This document shows, piece after piece, positions 16,199 to 23,690 of a stretch of DNA of 49,856 nucleotides. The notes under the pieces were generated by a model. That model was not told the DNA's origin. It worked only from the letters and a program-made list of their open reading frames with translations, and did no database searches. Made by a program: the position numbers and the translations under genes. Source of the stretch: a virus; the IMG/VR virus record IMGVR_UViG_3300003937_000232, positions 1 to 49,856 of that record; one strand, given 5' to 3'. The stretch's first letter is position 1. Each line of letters begins with the position of its first letter.

Positions 16199-16206
16199 TA
16201 TAAATA
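16199..16206 (+). promoter_or_regulatory. T4-type late promoter box for the head core/protease genes
   Basis: TATAAATACTATA is the closest match in an intergenic position to the extended T4 late consensus TATAAATACTATT. It lies 15 bases before the gp67-like ATG. Confidence 0.75.
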
Positions 16207-16221
16207 CTATACAGAGATATT

Positions 16222-16443
16222 ATGAGCACAAGAACACTAATTGACAATATAAAAACGGGCGATGCGCAGAAGAGCAACAATACTTTTAATAGTATTATGC
16301 AAGATAAAATATTAAGCGCATTGAATAATCATAAACAAGAAGTTGCTTCTAAAATGTATGGAGCGACGAACGATGCTCCAGCAGTAGAAGAACCTGCGGT
16401 GGAGACACCAGAGGGAGAAGTTGCAACAGATGCTGACGTTTAA
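16222..16443 (+). CDS. 67: T4 gp67-like prohead core protein
   Basis: This 73-residue protein begins STRTLIDNIKTGDAQKSNNT and continues FNSIMQDKILSALNNHKQEV, which matches the small gp67-type internal prohead proteins. The C-terminus is acidic (EEPAVETPEGEVATDADV), as in T4 gp67. Such proteins are cleaved by the gp21 protease during head maturation. It lies between gp20 and gp68/gp21 as in T4, and its end overlaps the next start by 14 bases. Confidence 0.85.
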   Translation: MSTRTLIDNIKTGDAQKSNNTFNSIMQDKILSALNNHKQEVASKMYGATNDAPAVEEPAVETPEGEVATDADV

Positions 16444-16660
16444 GGAATCATTCAATGAAGTAATTGAAGCTAAATTAAAGCTCCCGTCGGGTGAAAAGGT
16501 AGCCAAGGAATTAACCAAACTTGGAAAGAAAAAGAAAACATCTGCAGTCATAACAAACAAATTCAATCTATATATTGATGGAATTAAGCTTGACAAATTT
16601 AAAGATTTGAAAAGTGCTGAAGATGGATTAAAGGATTTCCTCAATTTAATGGGAGCTTAA
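16430..16660 (+). CDS. 68: T4 gp68-like prohead core protein
   Basis: The 76-residue frame from the ATG at 16430 (a TTG at 16421 is less likely) begins MLTFKESFNEVIEAKLKLPS, a start characteristic of gp68-type core proteins, and is very Lys-rich (KVAKELTKLGKKKKTSAV). Its role is in the prohead scaffold core. Gene order 67-68-21-22-23 is conserved with T4. It overlaps the preceding gene by 14 bases and ends directly at the gp21 ATG. Confidence 0.8.
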   Translation: MLTFKESFNEVIEAKLKLPSGEKVAKELTKLGKKKKTSAVITNKFNLYIDGIKLDKFKDLKSAEDGLKDFLNLMGA

Positions 16661-17314
16661 ATGAAGTTAATTACGGAATATATTCAACACCAACTTGGTT
16701 TTTCTATTGAAGAGAATAAAAAAACCGGTAAGAAAAGTACTTTCTTAGAAGGTGTGTTTATGCAAGCAGAAAACAAGAACAAAAACGGTCGTATATATAC
16801 GCGTGAAGTTCTTACACAGGCCGTTGACAAATTTGTCAATGAGCAAGTTATTACAGGTCGTGCAGTTGGTGAATTGAATCACCCTGATGGCCCTTCCATT
16901 AATTTGGATAAAGTTTCTCACAGAATTACCGAACTTAGTTGGGATGGTAATAATGTGATGGGAAAAGCACTTATTTTGGATACCCCTATGGGTCAGATTG
17001 TAAAAGGTTTGGTCGAGGGTGGCGTACAACTTGGAGTGTCTAGTCGTGGTATGGGAAGTCTTAGTATGAAAGACGGGGTTAATTATGTTAAGGATGATTT
17101 TCTACTTAACACTATCGATATCGTACAAGATCCTTCTGCCCCTAATGCTTATGTAAATGGCATTATGGAAGGAGTATCTTACGAGATGGATAGACCTGGT
17201 CATTATACTATGACAATTGAAAAAGGTGAGACAGAAGTGAAAGAGCCTATTAAAGAGAGTTACTCGGAAGAGCAACAGTCTGCAGGTTTTGAGCATTTCC
17301 TCTCTAAACTATAA
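16661..17314 (+). CDS. 21: T4 gp21-like prohead maturation protease
   Basis: This 217-residue serine protease (family S77) cleaves scaffold and capsid proteins after assembly. The catalytic His lies in GELNHPDGP and the Ser in LGVSSRGMGS; an Asp in the following FLLNTIDIVQDPSAPNAYV stretch is consistent with the family. The N-terminal LEGVFMQAENKNKNGRIYT is also typical. Length matches T4 gp21 (212). The gene follows gp68 with a GGGAG site and is followed after 18 bases by gp22. All motifs are intact. Confidence 0.95.
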   Translation: MKLITEYIQHQLGFSIEENKKTGKKSTFLEGVFMQAENKNKNGRIYTREVLTQAVDKFVNEQVITGRAVGELNHPDGPSINLDKVSHRITELSWDGNNVMGKALILDTPMGQIVKGLVEGGVQLGVSSRGMGSLSMKDGVNYVKDDFLLNTIDIVQDPSAPNAYVNGIMEGVSYEMDRPGHYTMTIEKGETEVKEPIKESYSEEQQSAGFEHFLSKL

Positions 17315-17332
17315 TCTCTATAGGAGAATACA

Positions 17333-18505
17333 ATGTCTGAAGTTATTAAAGACGAAAGTATTGATGAAACAGTAGATGAGGTTATTGTTGAGGATACGCA
17401 AGTAGAAGCTGAAGCGGATTTAGATATCCCCGAAGCACCTCTAACAGCAGCTCGTACAGTATCAGCAATACAAGCTTCTTTGACAGAAATGTCTAAAGAA
17501 GGCCTTGACGCAATCTTTGAAGCAGCGGAAAAAGCTAAAGCTAAAGCAGCTAAAGTGGAAGACGATGAAGAAGAAGAGGGCGATGAAGAAGAAGGCGACG
17601 AAGATGAAGGTGAAGTAGAAAATACTAAAGCATCTAAGAAAGAAGGCAAAGCTAAGAAAGAAAGTAAAAAAGCTAAGACTGAAGTCGTAGATGATGACGA
17701 GAAGGACACTGAAGGTAAAGCACCGGCTAAGAAAAAGAAAGTCAAGTCGGATGATGGTACTGAAGGTGATACCGTTGAGTCAAAAGGTAAAGGTAAATTC
17801 AAAGAAGACGTGGAAGCATTAGTTAAGGACGAGGACACATTGTCTGAAGGCTTTAAAGATAAAGCGGCTACTATTTTTGAAGCAGCACTTACATCAAAAG
17901 TCAACGCTGAAACAGCAAAATTAGAAGAGCGTTATGCATCTGATTTGGCTGGTGAAGTTGAAGCTATTAAAGAAGATTTAGTTGATAAAGTAGACGGGTA
18001 CTTAACGTATGTCGTTGAAAACTGGATGACAGATAACGAAGTTGCAATTGAGCATTCTTTGAAGTCTGAAATCACTGAATCATTTATTGAATCACTTGGT
18101 ACATTATTTGCCGAGCACCACATCAATGTTCCTACGGACGCTGGAGATATCTTAGATTCTCTGTCTGAAGAAGCTAAAGATGCTAAAGCTCAGTTGAATG
18201 ATGCTACTGCTCGTGCTATGGAACTTTCTGAGAAAGTTAAAACTTTTGAAAGAAAAGAAATAGTTAGTGAAGCATGTAAAGGTTTAGCTGCAACTGAAAC
18301 TGCAAAATTATCTGAATTAGTTGAAGGTATTGAAGCCGACTCTAATGAAGACTTTGCTAAAAAGGTAGCAACAATTAAGGAATCTTACCTTAACAAAGAT
18401 GCCGCGGTAGATGCAAAAGATGTAGATGCAATTACTGAGGATACACAAGACCAAGATATTTCTGATCAAATGAAGTCATATCTTAGCGCACTTTCGCGTA
18501 AATAA
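17333..18505 (+). CDS. 22: T4 gp22-like major prohead scaffold protein, extended acidic/basic linker
   Basis: This 390-residue scaffold protein is almost entirely charged helix. Residues about 75-160 are low-complexity alternating Glu- and Lys-rich blocks (for example DDEEEEGDEEEGDEDEG, then KEGKAKKESKKAK). The C-terminal half contains the scaffold-type helices (FKDKAATIFEAALTSKVNAE and YLTYVVENWMTDNEVAIEHS). T4 gp22 has 269 residues, so the extra length lies mostly in the low-complexity part. It follows AGGAGAATACA and precedes gp23, as in T4. It is cleaved and expelled during maturation. Confidence 0.92.
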   Translation: MSEVIKDESIDETVDEVIVEDTQVEAEADLDIPEAPLTAARTVSAIQASLTEMSKEGLDAIFEAAEKAKAKAAKVEDDEEEEGDEEEGDEDEGEVENTKASKKEGKAKKESKKAKTEVVDDDEKDTEGKAPAKKKKVKSDDGTEGDTVESKGKGKFKEDVEALVKDEDTLSEGFKDKAATIFEAALTSKVNAETAKLEERYASDLAGEVEAIKEDLVDKVDGYLTYVVENWMTDNEVAIEHSLKSEITESFIESLGTLFAEHHINVPTDAGDILDSLSEEAKDAKAQLNDATARAMELSEKVKTFERKEIVSEACKGLAATETAKLSELVEGIEADSNEDFAKKVATIKESYLNKDAAVDAKDVDAITEDTQDQDISDQMKSYLSALSRK

Positions 18506-18528
18506 TCCATATTAAGGAGAATATTAAA

Positions 18529-19839
18529 ATGGAAATTAATCAACAAATACTACAGGAAAAATGGGCCCCTGTACTTGATTCTGAAGAAGCTGGCAGTATA
18601 ACTGATCAGCACAAACGCAGAGTAACTGCGGTTGTTCTTGAGAACCAAGAAAAAGCTTTCGCTGAAGAGCGTGCACACATTGGTGCTTTGCATGAAACTG
18701 CTGCAAACGCTATGGGCGCATCTAGCTCAACTGCTGGCGCGGGTAACATTGATACTTGGGATCCAGTACTTATCTCATTAGTGAGACGTGCTACTCCTAA
18801 CCTCCTTGCATTTGATCTTGTTGGCGTACAGCCAATGACTGGACCAACTGGTCTGATCTTTGCAATGAAATCTCGTTACACTAGCCAAACTGGTGACGAA
18901 GCGTTATTCGATGAAGCGGACACTGAATTTTCTGGTGCTCCTTCTGGTGACTTATCTACGCACTCAAGCGATCCGTTCGCTGCGGAAGATACAGCTGGTC
19001 CTGACTCAGATACTGTACACGAGTATCAGCCAGGTTCTGGTAACACTACGGCAACTGCTGAAGCACAAGGTAACTCTGGTCCTGCTATTCCTCAAATGGC
19101 GTTCTCAATCGATAAGACTACTGTGACTGCAAAGTCTCGTGCTCTTAAAGCTGAGTACACTACTGAATTAGCGCAAGACCTTAAGGCTGTTCATGGTCTT
19201 TCTGCTGAAACTGAGCTGGCAAACATTTTGTCAACTGAGATTCTTGCTGAAATGAATCGTGAAATCATCCGTCTAGTAAACGTTAACTCTGTAACATCCA
19301 CTCGTGGTAATGCTGCAGGTAACTTTAACTTTGCTGGTAACGTCGATACCGACGGCAGATGGTTTGCTGAGAAAGCTAAAAGCTTAGTACAAGCTATGGA
19401 AATCGAAGCTAATACAATTGCTGTTTCTACTCGTCGTGGAAAAGGTAACTGGGCTATCGTTTCTCATGGTGTTGCTGCTGCATTAAATGCTGCAGGCGCT
19501 ATGGATACTGGCATGGGTACTAGCGGTCCACAATCATTGACATCTGATGTTTCAGGTTCATTGTTTGCTGGTACTGTTTATGGTTCAATGAAGATCTATA
19601 TTGATCCTTATGCAAGCGTAGACTACTTTACTATTGGTTATAAAGGTACTAACCCTTATGACGCTGGTATGTTCTATTGCCCATACGTTCCATTAAGCAT
19701 GATGAAGACAATTGGTGAGAATGACTTCCAACCAAGAATCGGATTCAAAACTCGTTACGGCGTAGCTGACAATCCATTTGTTACTGCAGGTAATGGTAAC
19801 AACGTATACTACAGAAAACGTAAGGTCTTAGGCCTGTAA
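18529..19839 (+). CDS. 23: T4 gp23-like major capsid protein
   Basis: This 436-residue capsid subunit has an N-terminal scaffold-like region (QQILQEKWAPVLDSEEAGS) that gp21 should remove. The HK97-fold core starts near DTWDPVLISLVRRATPNLLA and includes VGVQPMTGPTGLIFAMKSRY. The end has FQPRIGFKTRYGVADNPF. It is shorter than T4 gp23 (521) because the insertion domain is small, as in other marine T4-like phages. Codon use here is more GC-rich than in neighbours (for example GCT, GGT, CGT), as expected for the most expressed gene. AAGGAG precedes the ATG and a strong terminator follows. Confidence 0.97.
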   Translation: MEINQQILQEKWAPVLDSEEAGSITDQHKRRVTAVVLENQEKAFAEERAHIGALHETAANAMGASSSTAGAGNIDTWDPVLISLVRRATPNLLAFDLVGVQPMTGPTGLIFAMKSRYTSQTGDEALFDEADTEFSGAPSGDLSTHSSDPFAAEDTAGPDSDTVHEYQPGSGNTTATAEAQGNSGPAIPQMAFSIDKTTVTAKSRALKAEYTTELAQDLKAVHGLSAETELANILSTEILAEMNREIIRLVNVNSVTSTRGNAAGNFNFAGNVDTDGRWFAEKAKSLVQAMEIEANTIAVSTRRGKGNWAIVSHGVAAALNAAGAMDTGMGTSGPQSLTSDVSGSLFAGTVYGSMKIYIDPYASVDYFTIGYKGTNPYDAGMFYCPYVPLSMMKTIGENDFQPRIGFKTRYGVADNPFVTAGNGNNVYYRKRKVLGL

Positions 19840-19861
19840 TTTTCTAAAGTTACAAAAGAAG

Positions 19862-19888
19862 ATCCCCCTTTATTGGGGGATTTTTTTT
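19862..19888 (+). terminator. Strong intrinsic terminator after gp23
   Basis: ATCCCCC, a TTTATT loop and GGGGGAT form a G/C-rich stem followed by eight T residues. It ends the 67-68-21-22-23 transcript. Confidence 0.92.
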
Positions 19889-19891
19889 AAC

Positions 19892-19899
19892 TATAAATA
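19892..19899 (+). promoter_or_regulatory. T4-type late promoter box, placed for a leaderless mRNA
   Basis: TATAAATA ends four bases before the ATG at 19904, and no ribosome site fits between. By the T4 late promoter geometry the first transcribed base is at or within a base or so of the ATG. Confidence 0.65.
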
Positions 19900-19903
19900 G
19901 TAC

Positions 19904-20488
19904 ATGAATTATTTGGTATTATATCAAGGTGGAATGGCAGGCACATGGTTAGCTTGGTTAATTAATCAACATGATAATTTTCCTAAATACCCTAAACATG
20001 TAAAAGAATCAGGCCTTGATATTGGTTGTTGGGGAGCAGATTGGGAAACCGAAAAAGAAACATTTAAAGAATCTAGACAACACGTAATAAGTAATACAAA
20101 GAAGGATTGTATAAAGATAGTTCCTCTTCATGAATTAAGAGATCCTATTGCAATGCCACATGATATTGATAGACCATTAAGAGATTTAGTATTTAGTGAA
20201 GTAAATCCAGTTAAAGTAATATATCCTATTGTAACAACAATGAGAGAAGAATTTATTGCTAGATGGAATAAGCTTGAACTTGGTAGTCCCGTTATAGAAC
20301 AAGGCTGGACTGAATGGGATTGGTTTGTTGACCAGGAAGAACCATACGGTGATATAGTTAAAATCGATATGGGTAAATTATTGTCAGGTGATATATGGCA
20401 ATACTATAAATTATGTAATGAAATAGAAGAGGAACCGTTGCCAAATATACAAGAACTTATTAATGATTACAAGAAATTTTTCGTATAA
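19904..20488 (+). CDS. Putative sulfotransferase-like/P-loop-like phage protein
   Basis: The 194-residue product begins MNYLVLYQGGMAGTWLAWL. The Gly-rich segment followed by TWL recalls the nucleotide-binding start of sulfotransferase-like phage proteins, but no complete Walker A is present. Later parts (VIYPIVTTMREEFIARWNKL and TEWDWFVDQEEPYGDIVKID) also fit that family loosely. It starts without a ribosome site, directly at the late promoter. The stretch AMPHDI recurs in the protein encoded at 20981. Function is uncertain. Confidence 0.4.
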   Translation: MNYLVLYQGGMAGTWLAWLINQHDNFPKYPKHVKESGLDIGCWGADWETEKETFKESRQHVISNTKKDCIKIVPLHELRDPIAMPHDIDRPLRDLVFSEVNPVKVIYPIVTTMREEFIARWNKLELGSPVIEQGWTEWDWFVDQEEPYGDIVKIDMGKLLSGDIWQYYKLCNEIEEEPLPNIQELINDYKKFFV

Positions 20489-20491
20489 ATA
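20484..20491 (+). promoter_or_regulatory. T4-type late promoter box overlapping the preceding stop
   Basis: TATAAATA spans the stop codon of the 19904 gene and ends six bases before the ATG at 20498. The spacing again predicts a transcript with almost no leader. Overlap with coding sequence makes chance possible. Confidence 0.5.
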
Positions 20492-20497
20492 TATAAT

Positions 20498-20965
20498 ATG
20501 CCAAACTTTTTAAATCCATCATCGTTCGTAATGACTCTAGATAGCCAGACATATTCTGGCGCTCAGTTTACAGTACAGACTATGATGCTCCCAGACGTAT
20601 CTGCGGAAGGTGCACCTGTAACATTTAAACAAGTAAATGTTGCAATGGCTGCAGATAAAGTAATGTTTGCCCCATTAGAATTAAGTTATCTAATCGATGA
20701 GGATCTTTTAAACTATAAAGAGATCTTTGATTGGATGAAGATGGGGATAGAGACAAACCATCAACAAGCAATTATTGGCAACAATCATGTACGAGATCTA
20801 ACCCTAACTGTTATGAACTCGGCTAATAATGTAACAAAACAAATCAATTTTATCGATGCTTACCCGACTAGTCTTTCATCGTTACCATTTGATATCACGA
20901 CAACCGATGTAGAATATCTTACTGCAGTTGCCACATTCAATTATTCATACTACGAATTCATCTAA
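20498..20965 (+). CDS. Tail-tube-fold protein, gp19/gp54-like
   Basis: This 155-residue protein has the signature end of T4-like tube proteins: a KQINFIDAYPTSLSSLPFDI segment, then VEYLTAVATFNYSYYEF, which matches the beta-strand pattern of gp19. The N-terminus (SFVMTLDSQTYSGAQFTVQT) also fits a tube initiator. Sequence is far from the gp19 encoded at 14026. T4 gp54, the tube initiator on the baseplate, shares this fold, and this is a reasonable candidate. It is transcribed from its own late box after gp23. Confidence 0.65.
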   Translation: MPNFLNPSSFVMTLDSQTYSGAQFTVQTMMLPDVSAEGAPVTFKQVNVAMAADKVMFAPLELSYLIDEDLLNYKEIFDWMKMGIETNHQQAIIGNNHVRDLTLTVMNSANNVTKQINFIDAYPTSLSSLPFDITTTDVEYLTAVATFNYSYYEFI

Positions 20966-20980
20966 TGAAACCTTTATATA

Positions 20981-21442
20981 ATGAGATCAAATATCGAACA
21001 GTGGATTGAGGAGTTTGTCTCAGTTCATAATGAATCGCTAAACCAAACACCATGCCCGTATGCAAAAGCTGCATTAGTTAAATATATAGAAACAGATGAC
21101 CTTGGTAAATCATTAGCTGATGTAATAAATAATTGGTCTGATTCACATCAAGTTGTATGTTTATATACAGCTACAGAAAATTATACACCTTATAATTTAA
21201 ATCATTTAATAATGGAATTTAATGCTGTAGCAATGCCACATGATATTGTTGCATTAGAAGATCATCCAAATGACCCAGAAATTATTAATGGTGTCAAAAT
21301 GAATTTTGGCAAATGTATATTAGTATTAGTACAAAGACTTAGCGTTATCAATAGGAAAAGCTTAGCATTAAAAGACCAAGGTTATTATGATAATTGGTCA
21401 GAAGAGAATTTAGATGACGTAGTTAATTGGAGATTTAAATGA
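20981..21442 (+). CDS. Uncharacterised protein, 153 residues
   Basis: The frame starts MRSNIEQWIEEFVSVHNESL. The segment NQTPCPYAKAALVKYIETDD holds a CPYA motif, and MEFNAVAMPHDIVALEDHP is another distinctive stretch. No domain I recognise. There is no clear ribosome site before the ATG (CCTTTATATA). Its stop overlaps the next start by four bases, and the following genes overlap in turn, so this is the first gene of a coupled five-gene accessory cassette ending with the radical SAM enzyme. CPYA and the overlaps suggest a conserved cassette member rather than a spurious frame. Confidence 0.65.
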   Translation: MRSNIEQWIEEFVSVHNESLNQTPCPYAKAALVKYIETDDLGKSLADVINNWSDSHQVVCLYTATENYTPYNLNHLIMEFNAVAMPHDIVALEDHPNDPEIINGVKMNFGKCILVLVQRLSVINRKSLALKDQGYYDNWSEENLDDVVNWRFK

Positions 21443-21969
21443 GTTACTCATATGCGAGGATTAATTTAGAGAAAACTAATTATAGCAAAATAGATAATAC
21501 AGATATTATAGATTATTATCCACGCATGCCACAGGATTTAGATAACATATATTATAAGTATTGTAATCATCATGCATTTAATAGTGTAATGCCATTATTT
21601 CCAATCGAGTATGAAGAAAATACTATCCATGGATATTATGATACAAATCATGATGGGCTTTATGATGATTATCATAATCATGGTGACTCAAAAATAATGG
21701 TAGGATTTAGTATGATATGTGAATTTGATAATGAAAATGCTGAAGCTTATCAGTTTGCTTGGGATTATAGAAGACCTAAATTACATTTGGGCCTTGCTAG
21801 CTTAAGACATGAGTGTGCATATTATAAAGAAAAAGGATTTAAGTATCTGTATATCGGTGGAGCAGATGAATATAAACAAAAGATAGATGGATTTGAGATA
21901 ATGAGTCCAGCAGCTTGGATAGATGGAAGGTGGACAATAGATGGATTCGAACCAGTACAAAATAAATAA
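21439..21969 (+). CDS. Putative acyltransferase related to arginyl/leucyl-tRNA-protein transferases
   Basis: In this 176-residue protein the C-terminal half resembles the GNAT-like fold of ATE-type aminoacyl-tRNA-protein transferases: KLHLGLASLRHECAYYKEKG, then FKYLYIGGADEYKQKIDGF, with the small-residue/Tyr/Leu-Gly pattern of the acceptor site. The N-terminal Cys-rich domain of true ATE is absent. Such enzymes transfer an amino acid to an N-terminal residue. It overlaps the next gene (amidinotransferase) by 29 bases. The family assignment is by pattern only; a plain GNAT acetyltransferase is the main alternative. Confidence 0.45.
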   Translation: MSYSYARINLEKTNYSKIDNTDIIDYYPRMPQDLDNIYYKYCNHHAFNSVMPLFPIEYEENTIHGYYDTNHDGLYDDYHNHGDSKIMVGFSMICEFDNENAEAYQFAWDYRRPKLHLGLASLRHECAYYKEKGFKYLYIGGADEYKQKIDGFEIMSPAAWIDGRWTIDGFEPVQNK

Positions 21970-23083
21970 AGCAAATGCATATAACGGTTGGGACCCTTTA
22001 AAACAGGTAATCCTCGGTAATGTATTTGAACCAGAGTTTTTTGAAACTGTTGGTGACCCTAAACTTCGGGATTTACTCCAGCAAATCTTGTATGAAACCC
22101 ATGAAGACTTAACAAATATCCGCACGACGCTTGAGGATTTGGGTGTTGAAGTAATTCAACCACCAAGGAATTCAATGGATGGAGTTCGTGAAGAGGATAT
22201 GTTTGATACTATTCAGAGTGTAATGGATGCCTTCGGAAAGAATGAAGTTATTGATTTTATTTGGAAACCATGTCTTATGCCAAGAGATAATTGGATTACT
22301 TTAGGTGATAAGATTCTTTTTACTGGTTCAGACTTTACTAATCCATATAAAATTAATCCTGATATTATAGATCATTATCCAGTGAAAAATTTAATAGAGA
22401 GGGATGGTTCCGGCTTTAGCATAAACGATCGCCCTCACACTTACAGTAATACTTTTTGGGCTCCTCAAATTATACGTGTAGGCAATAAACTTATTATTGA
22501 TGAAGAGGATAAAACTAATTTAGGCGAATGGGTTTTAGATAAGTATCCACAATTTAAATCTACTTCTGCAATAACAGCGGGAGGACATACTGATGGAGCA
22601 ATGTGTTTACCAAAACCAGGATTGGTTATTCATACACCATGGATAGATGGAAACATTTTTAAAGAGACTCTTCCAGGTTGGGATATTCTTGGAATTCAAA
22701 ATCCAAATCAAATGCAAGCTGATAATGCTCATGAATGGAATGGACTTAATTCATGGAGGTTAGAGAAAGATATTACAGAAGGTAGATGGTGGACACCTCA
22801 AGCTAAATCAAATCCAGAGCTTGTCAAATTTGTAGATAGCTATCTAAGTGAATGGACTGGCTTTGCAGAAGAAAGTATATTCGAAGTTAATATGCTTAGT
22901 ATATCTGAAGAGGTTATCCTATCATTAAACTATCAAAAAGAAGTTCACGATAAATTAAAGAAACATAATATAGAACCGATATACTGTAGATTTAGACATA
23001 GAAATTTTTGGGATGGTGGCTTACATTGTTTAACTTTAGATACATATCGCGAAGGCGGTATGCAAGATTATTTTGCTAAGTAG
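21941..23083 (+). CDS. Amidinotransferase (glycine/inosamine-phosphate amidinotransferase family)
   Basis: This 380-residue protein of the guanidino-group transferase superfamily begins KANAYNGWDPLKQVILGNVF and shows GGHTDGAMC with His216 and Asp218, and a C-terminal GGLHCLTLDT with the nucleophilic Cys363, equivalent to Cys407 of human AGAT. Members move an amidino group from arginine to an amine (glycine or inosamine phosphate), or hydrolyse arginine. The full catalytic set is present, so it should be active; the acceptor cannot be inferred. It overlaps genes on both sides and belongs to the cassette with a radical SAM enzyme. Confidence 0.85.
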   Translation: MDSNQYKINKANAYNGWDPLKQVILGNVFEPEFFETVGDPKLRDLLQQILYETHEDLTNIRTTLEDLGVEVIQPPRNSMDGVREEDMFDTIQSVMDAFGKNEVIDFIWKPCLMPRDNWITLGDKILFTGSDFTNPYKINPDIIDHYPVKNLIERDGSGFSINDRPHTYSNTFWAPQIIRVGNKLIIDEEDKTNLGEWVLDKYPQFKSTSAITAGGHTDGAMCLPKPGLVIHTPWIDGNIFKETLPGWDILGIQNPNQMQADNAHEWNGLNSWRLEKDITEGRWWTPQAKSNPELVKFVDSYLSEWTGFAEESIFEVNMLSISEEVILSLNYQKEVHDKLKKHNIEPIYCRFRHRNFWDGGLHCLTLDTYREGGMQDYFAK

Positions 23084-23678
23084 ATCTGATATAATCAACC
23101 ATGCAATCCAAGCTATTAAGGCTAAAGACTATTTAGAAATAGGCTGTGCATATAACGAAAACTTTGATAAGATCAAAGTAAAAAACAAAGTCGGAATCGA
23201 TCCGAACTCAGGTGGAACATTACGTATGACTAGCGATGAATTCTTTGCGGTTAACCTAATGAAATATGACGTCATCTTTATTGATGGGTTGCATGAACAT
23301 AAACAAGTCTGGCAAGACTTCTGTAATTCAGTTAAAATTCTAAGACCTAGAGGGATTATAATCTTGCATGATATGTTACCACCCGGAGAGCAACAAGCTA
23401 TTTGGCCGTTTGAAGAAGATCAAAAAAATGATGCACCGCGTTGTGGTACAAGCTGGAGAGCTTCATTCGACATACTAAAATTACAAAAAGAATATTTTAT
23501 TATAGACAGAGAAACAGGTATAGCTATATGGAGAAACAATGATGTACCAAATGATATTGATTTTGATTCAGAGACTATTACCTGGAATGAATTTCAAGAA
23601 TGCCGATCGCGCATGGGATTCGATGTGATAGATTCAACTACAGGTTTACAACGTATGTACAAACTGCGCAAACTATGA
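23073..23678 (+). CDS. Class I SAM-dependent methyltransferase (Methyltransf_24-like)
   Basis: This 201-residue protein has the SAM-binding motif I YLEIGCAYNENFDKI followed by VGIDPNSGG. A second signature is YDVIFIDGLHEHKQVWQDF, with PRGIIILHDMLPP after it. This is the pattern of the methyltransferase family common in phage and surface-polysaccharide clusters. No ATG is in frame near the start; TTG at 23073, overlapping the previous stop, gives MLSRSDIINHAIQ. A promoter-like segment (23653-23684) lies inside its 3' end and serves the next gene. Substrate unknown. Confidence 0.85.
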   Translation: MLSRSDIINHAIQAIKAKDYLEIGCAYNENFDKIKVKNKVGIDPNSGGTLRMTSDEFFAVNLMKYDVIFIDGLHEHKQVWQDFCNSVKILRPRGIIILHDMLPPGEQQAIWPFEEDQKNDAPRCGTSWRASFDILKLQKEYFIIDRETGIAIWRNNDVPNDIDFDSETITWNEFQECRSRMGFDVIDSTTGLQRMYKLRKL

Positions 23679-23684
23679 TATAAT
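23653..23684 (+). promoter_or_regulatory. GTATGTAC-type promoter before the radical SAM gene
   Basis: GTATGTAC and TGATATAAT are 18 bases apart (box end to TATAAT start); other members of this class have 17. The element lies within the end of the methyltransferase gene and TATAAT ends six bases before the ATG at 23691, so the transcript should be leaderless. Confidence 0.6.
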
Positions 23685-23690
23685 ATAACC

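Noticed and set aside
17260-17904. Long minus-strand frame of 214 codons opposite gp22
   Set aside because: It is a Ser-rich shadow produced by the Glu/Lys-rich repeats of gp22, with no ribosome site or family match.
23090-23101. TATAAT plus ATG at the start of the methyltransferase
   Set aside because: The ATG opens only a ten-codon frame, out of phase with the methyltransferase, and no GTATGTAC box is at the right distance.
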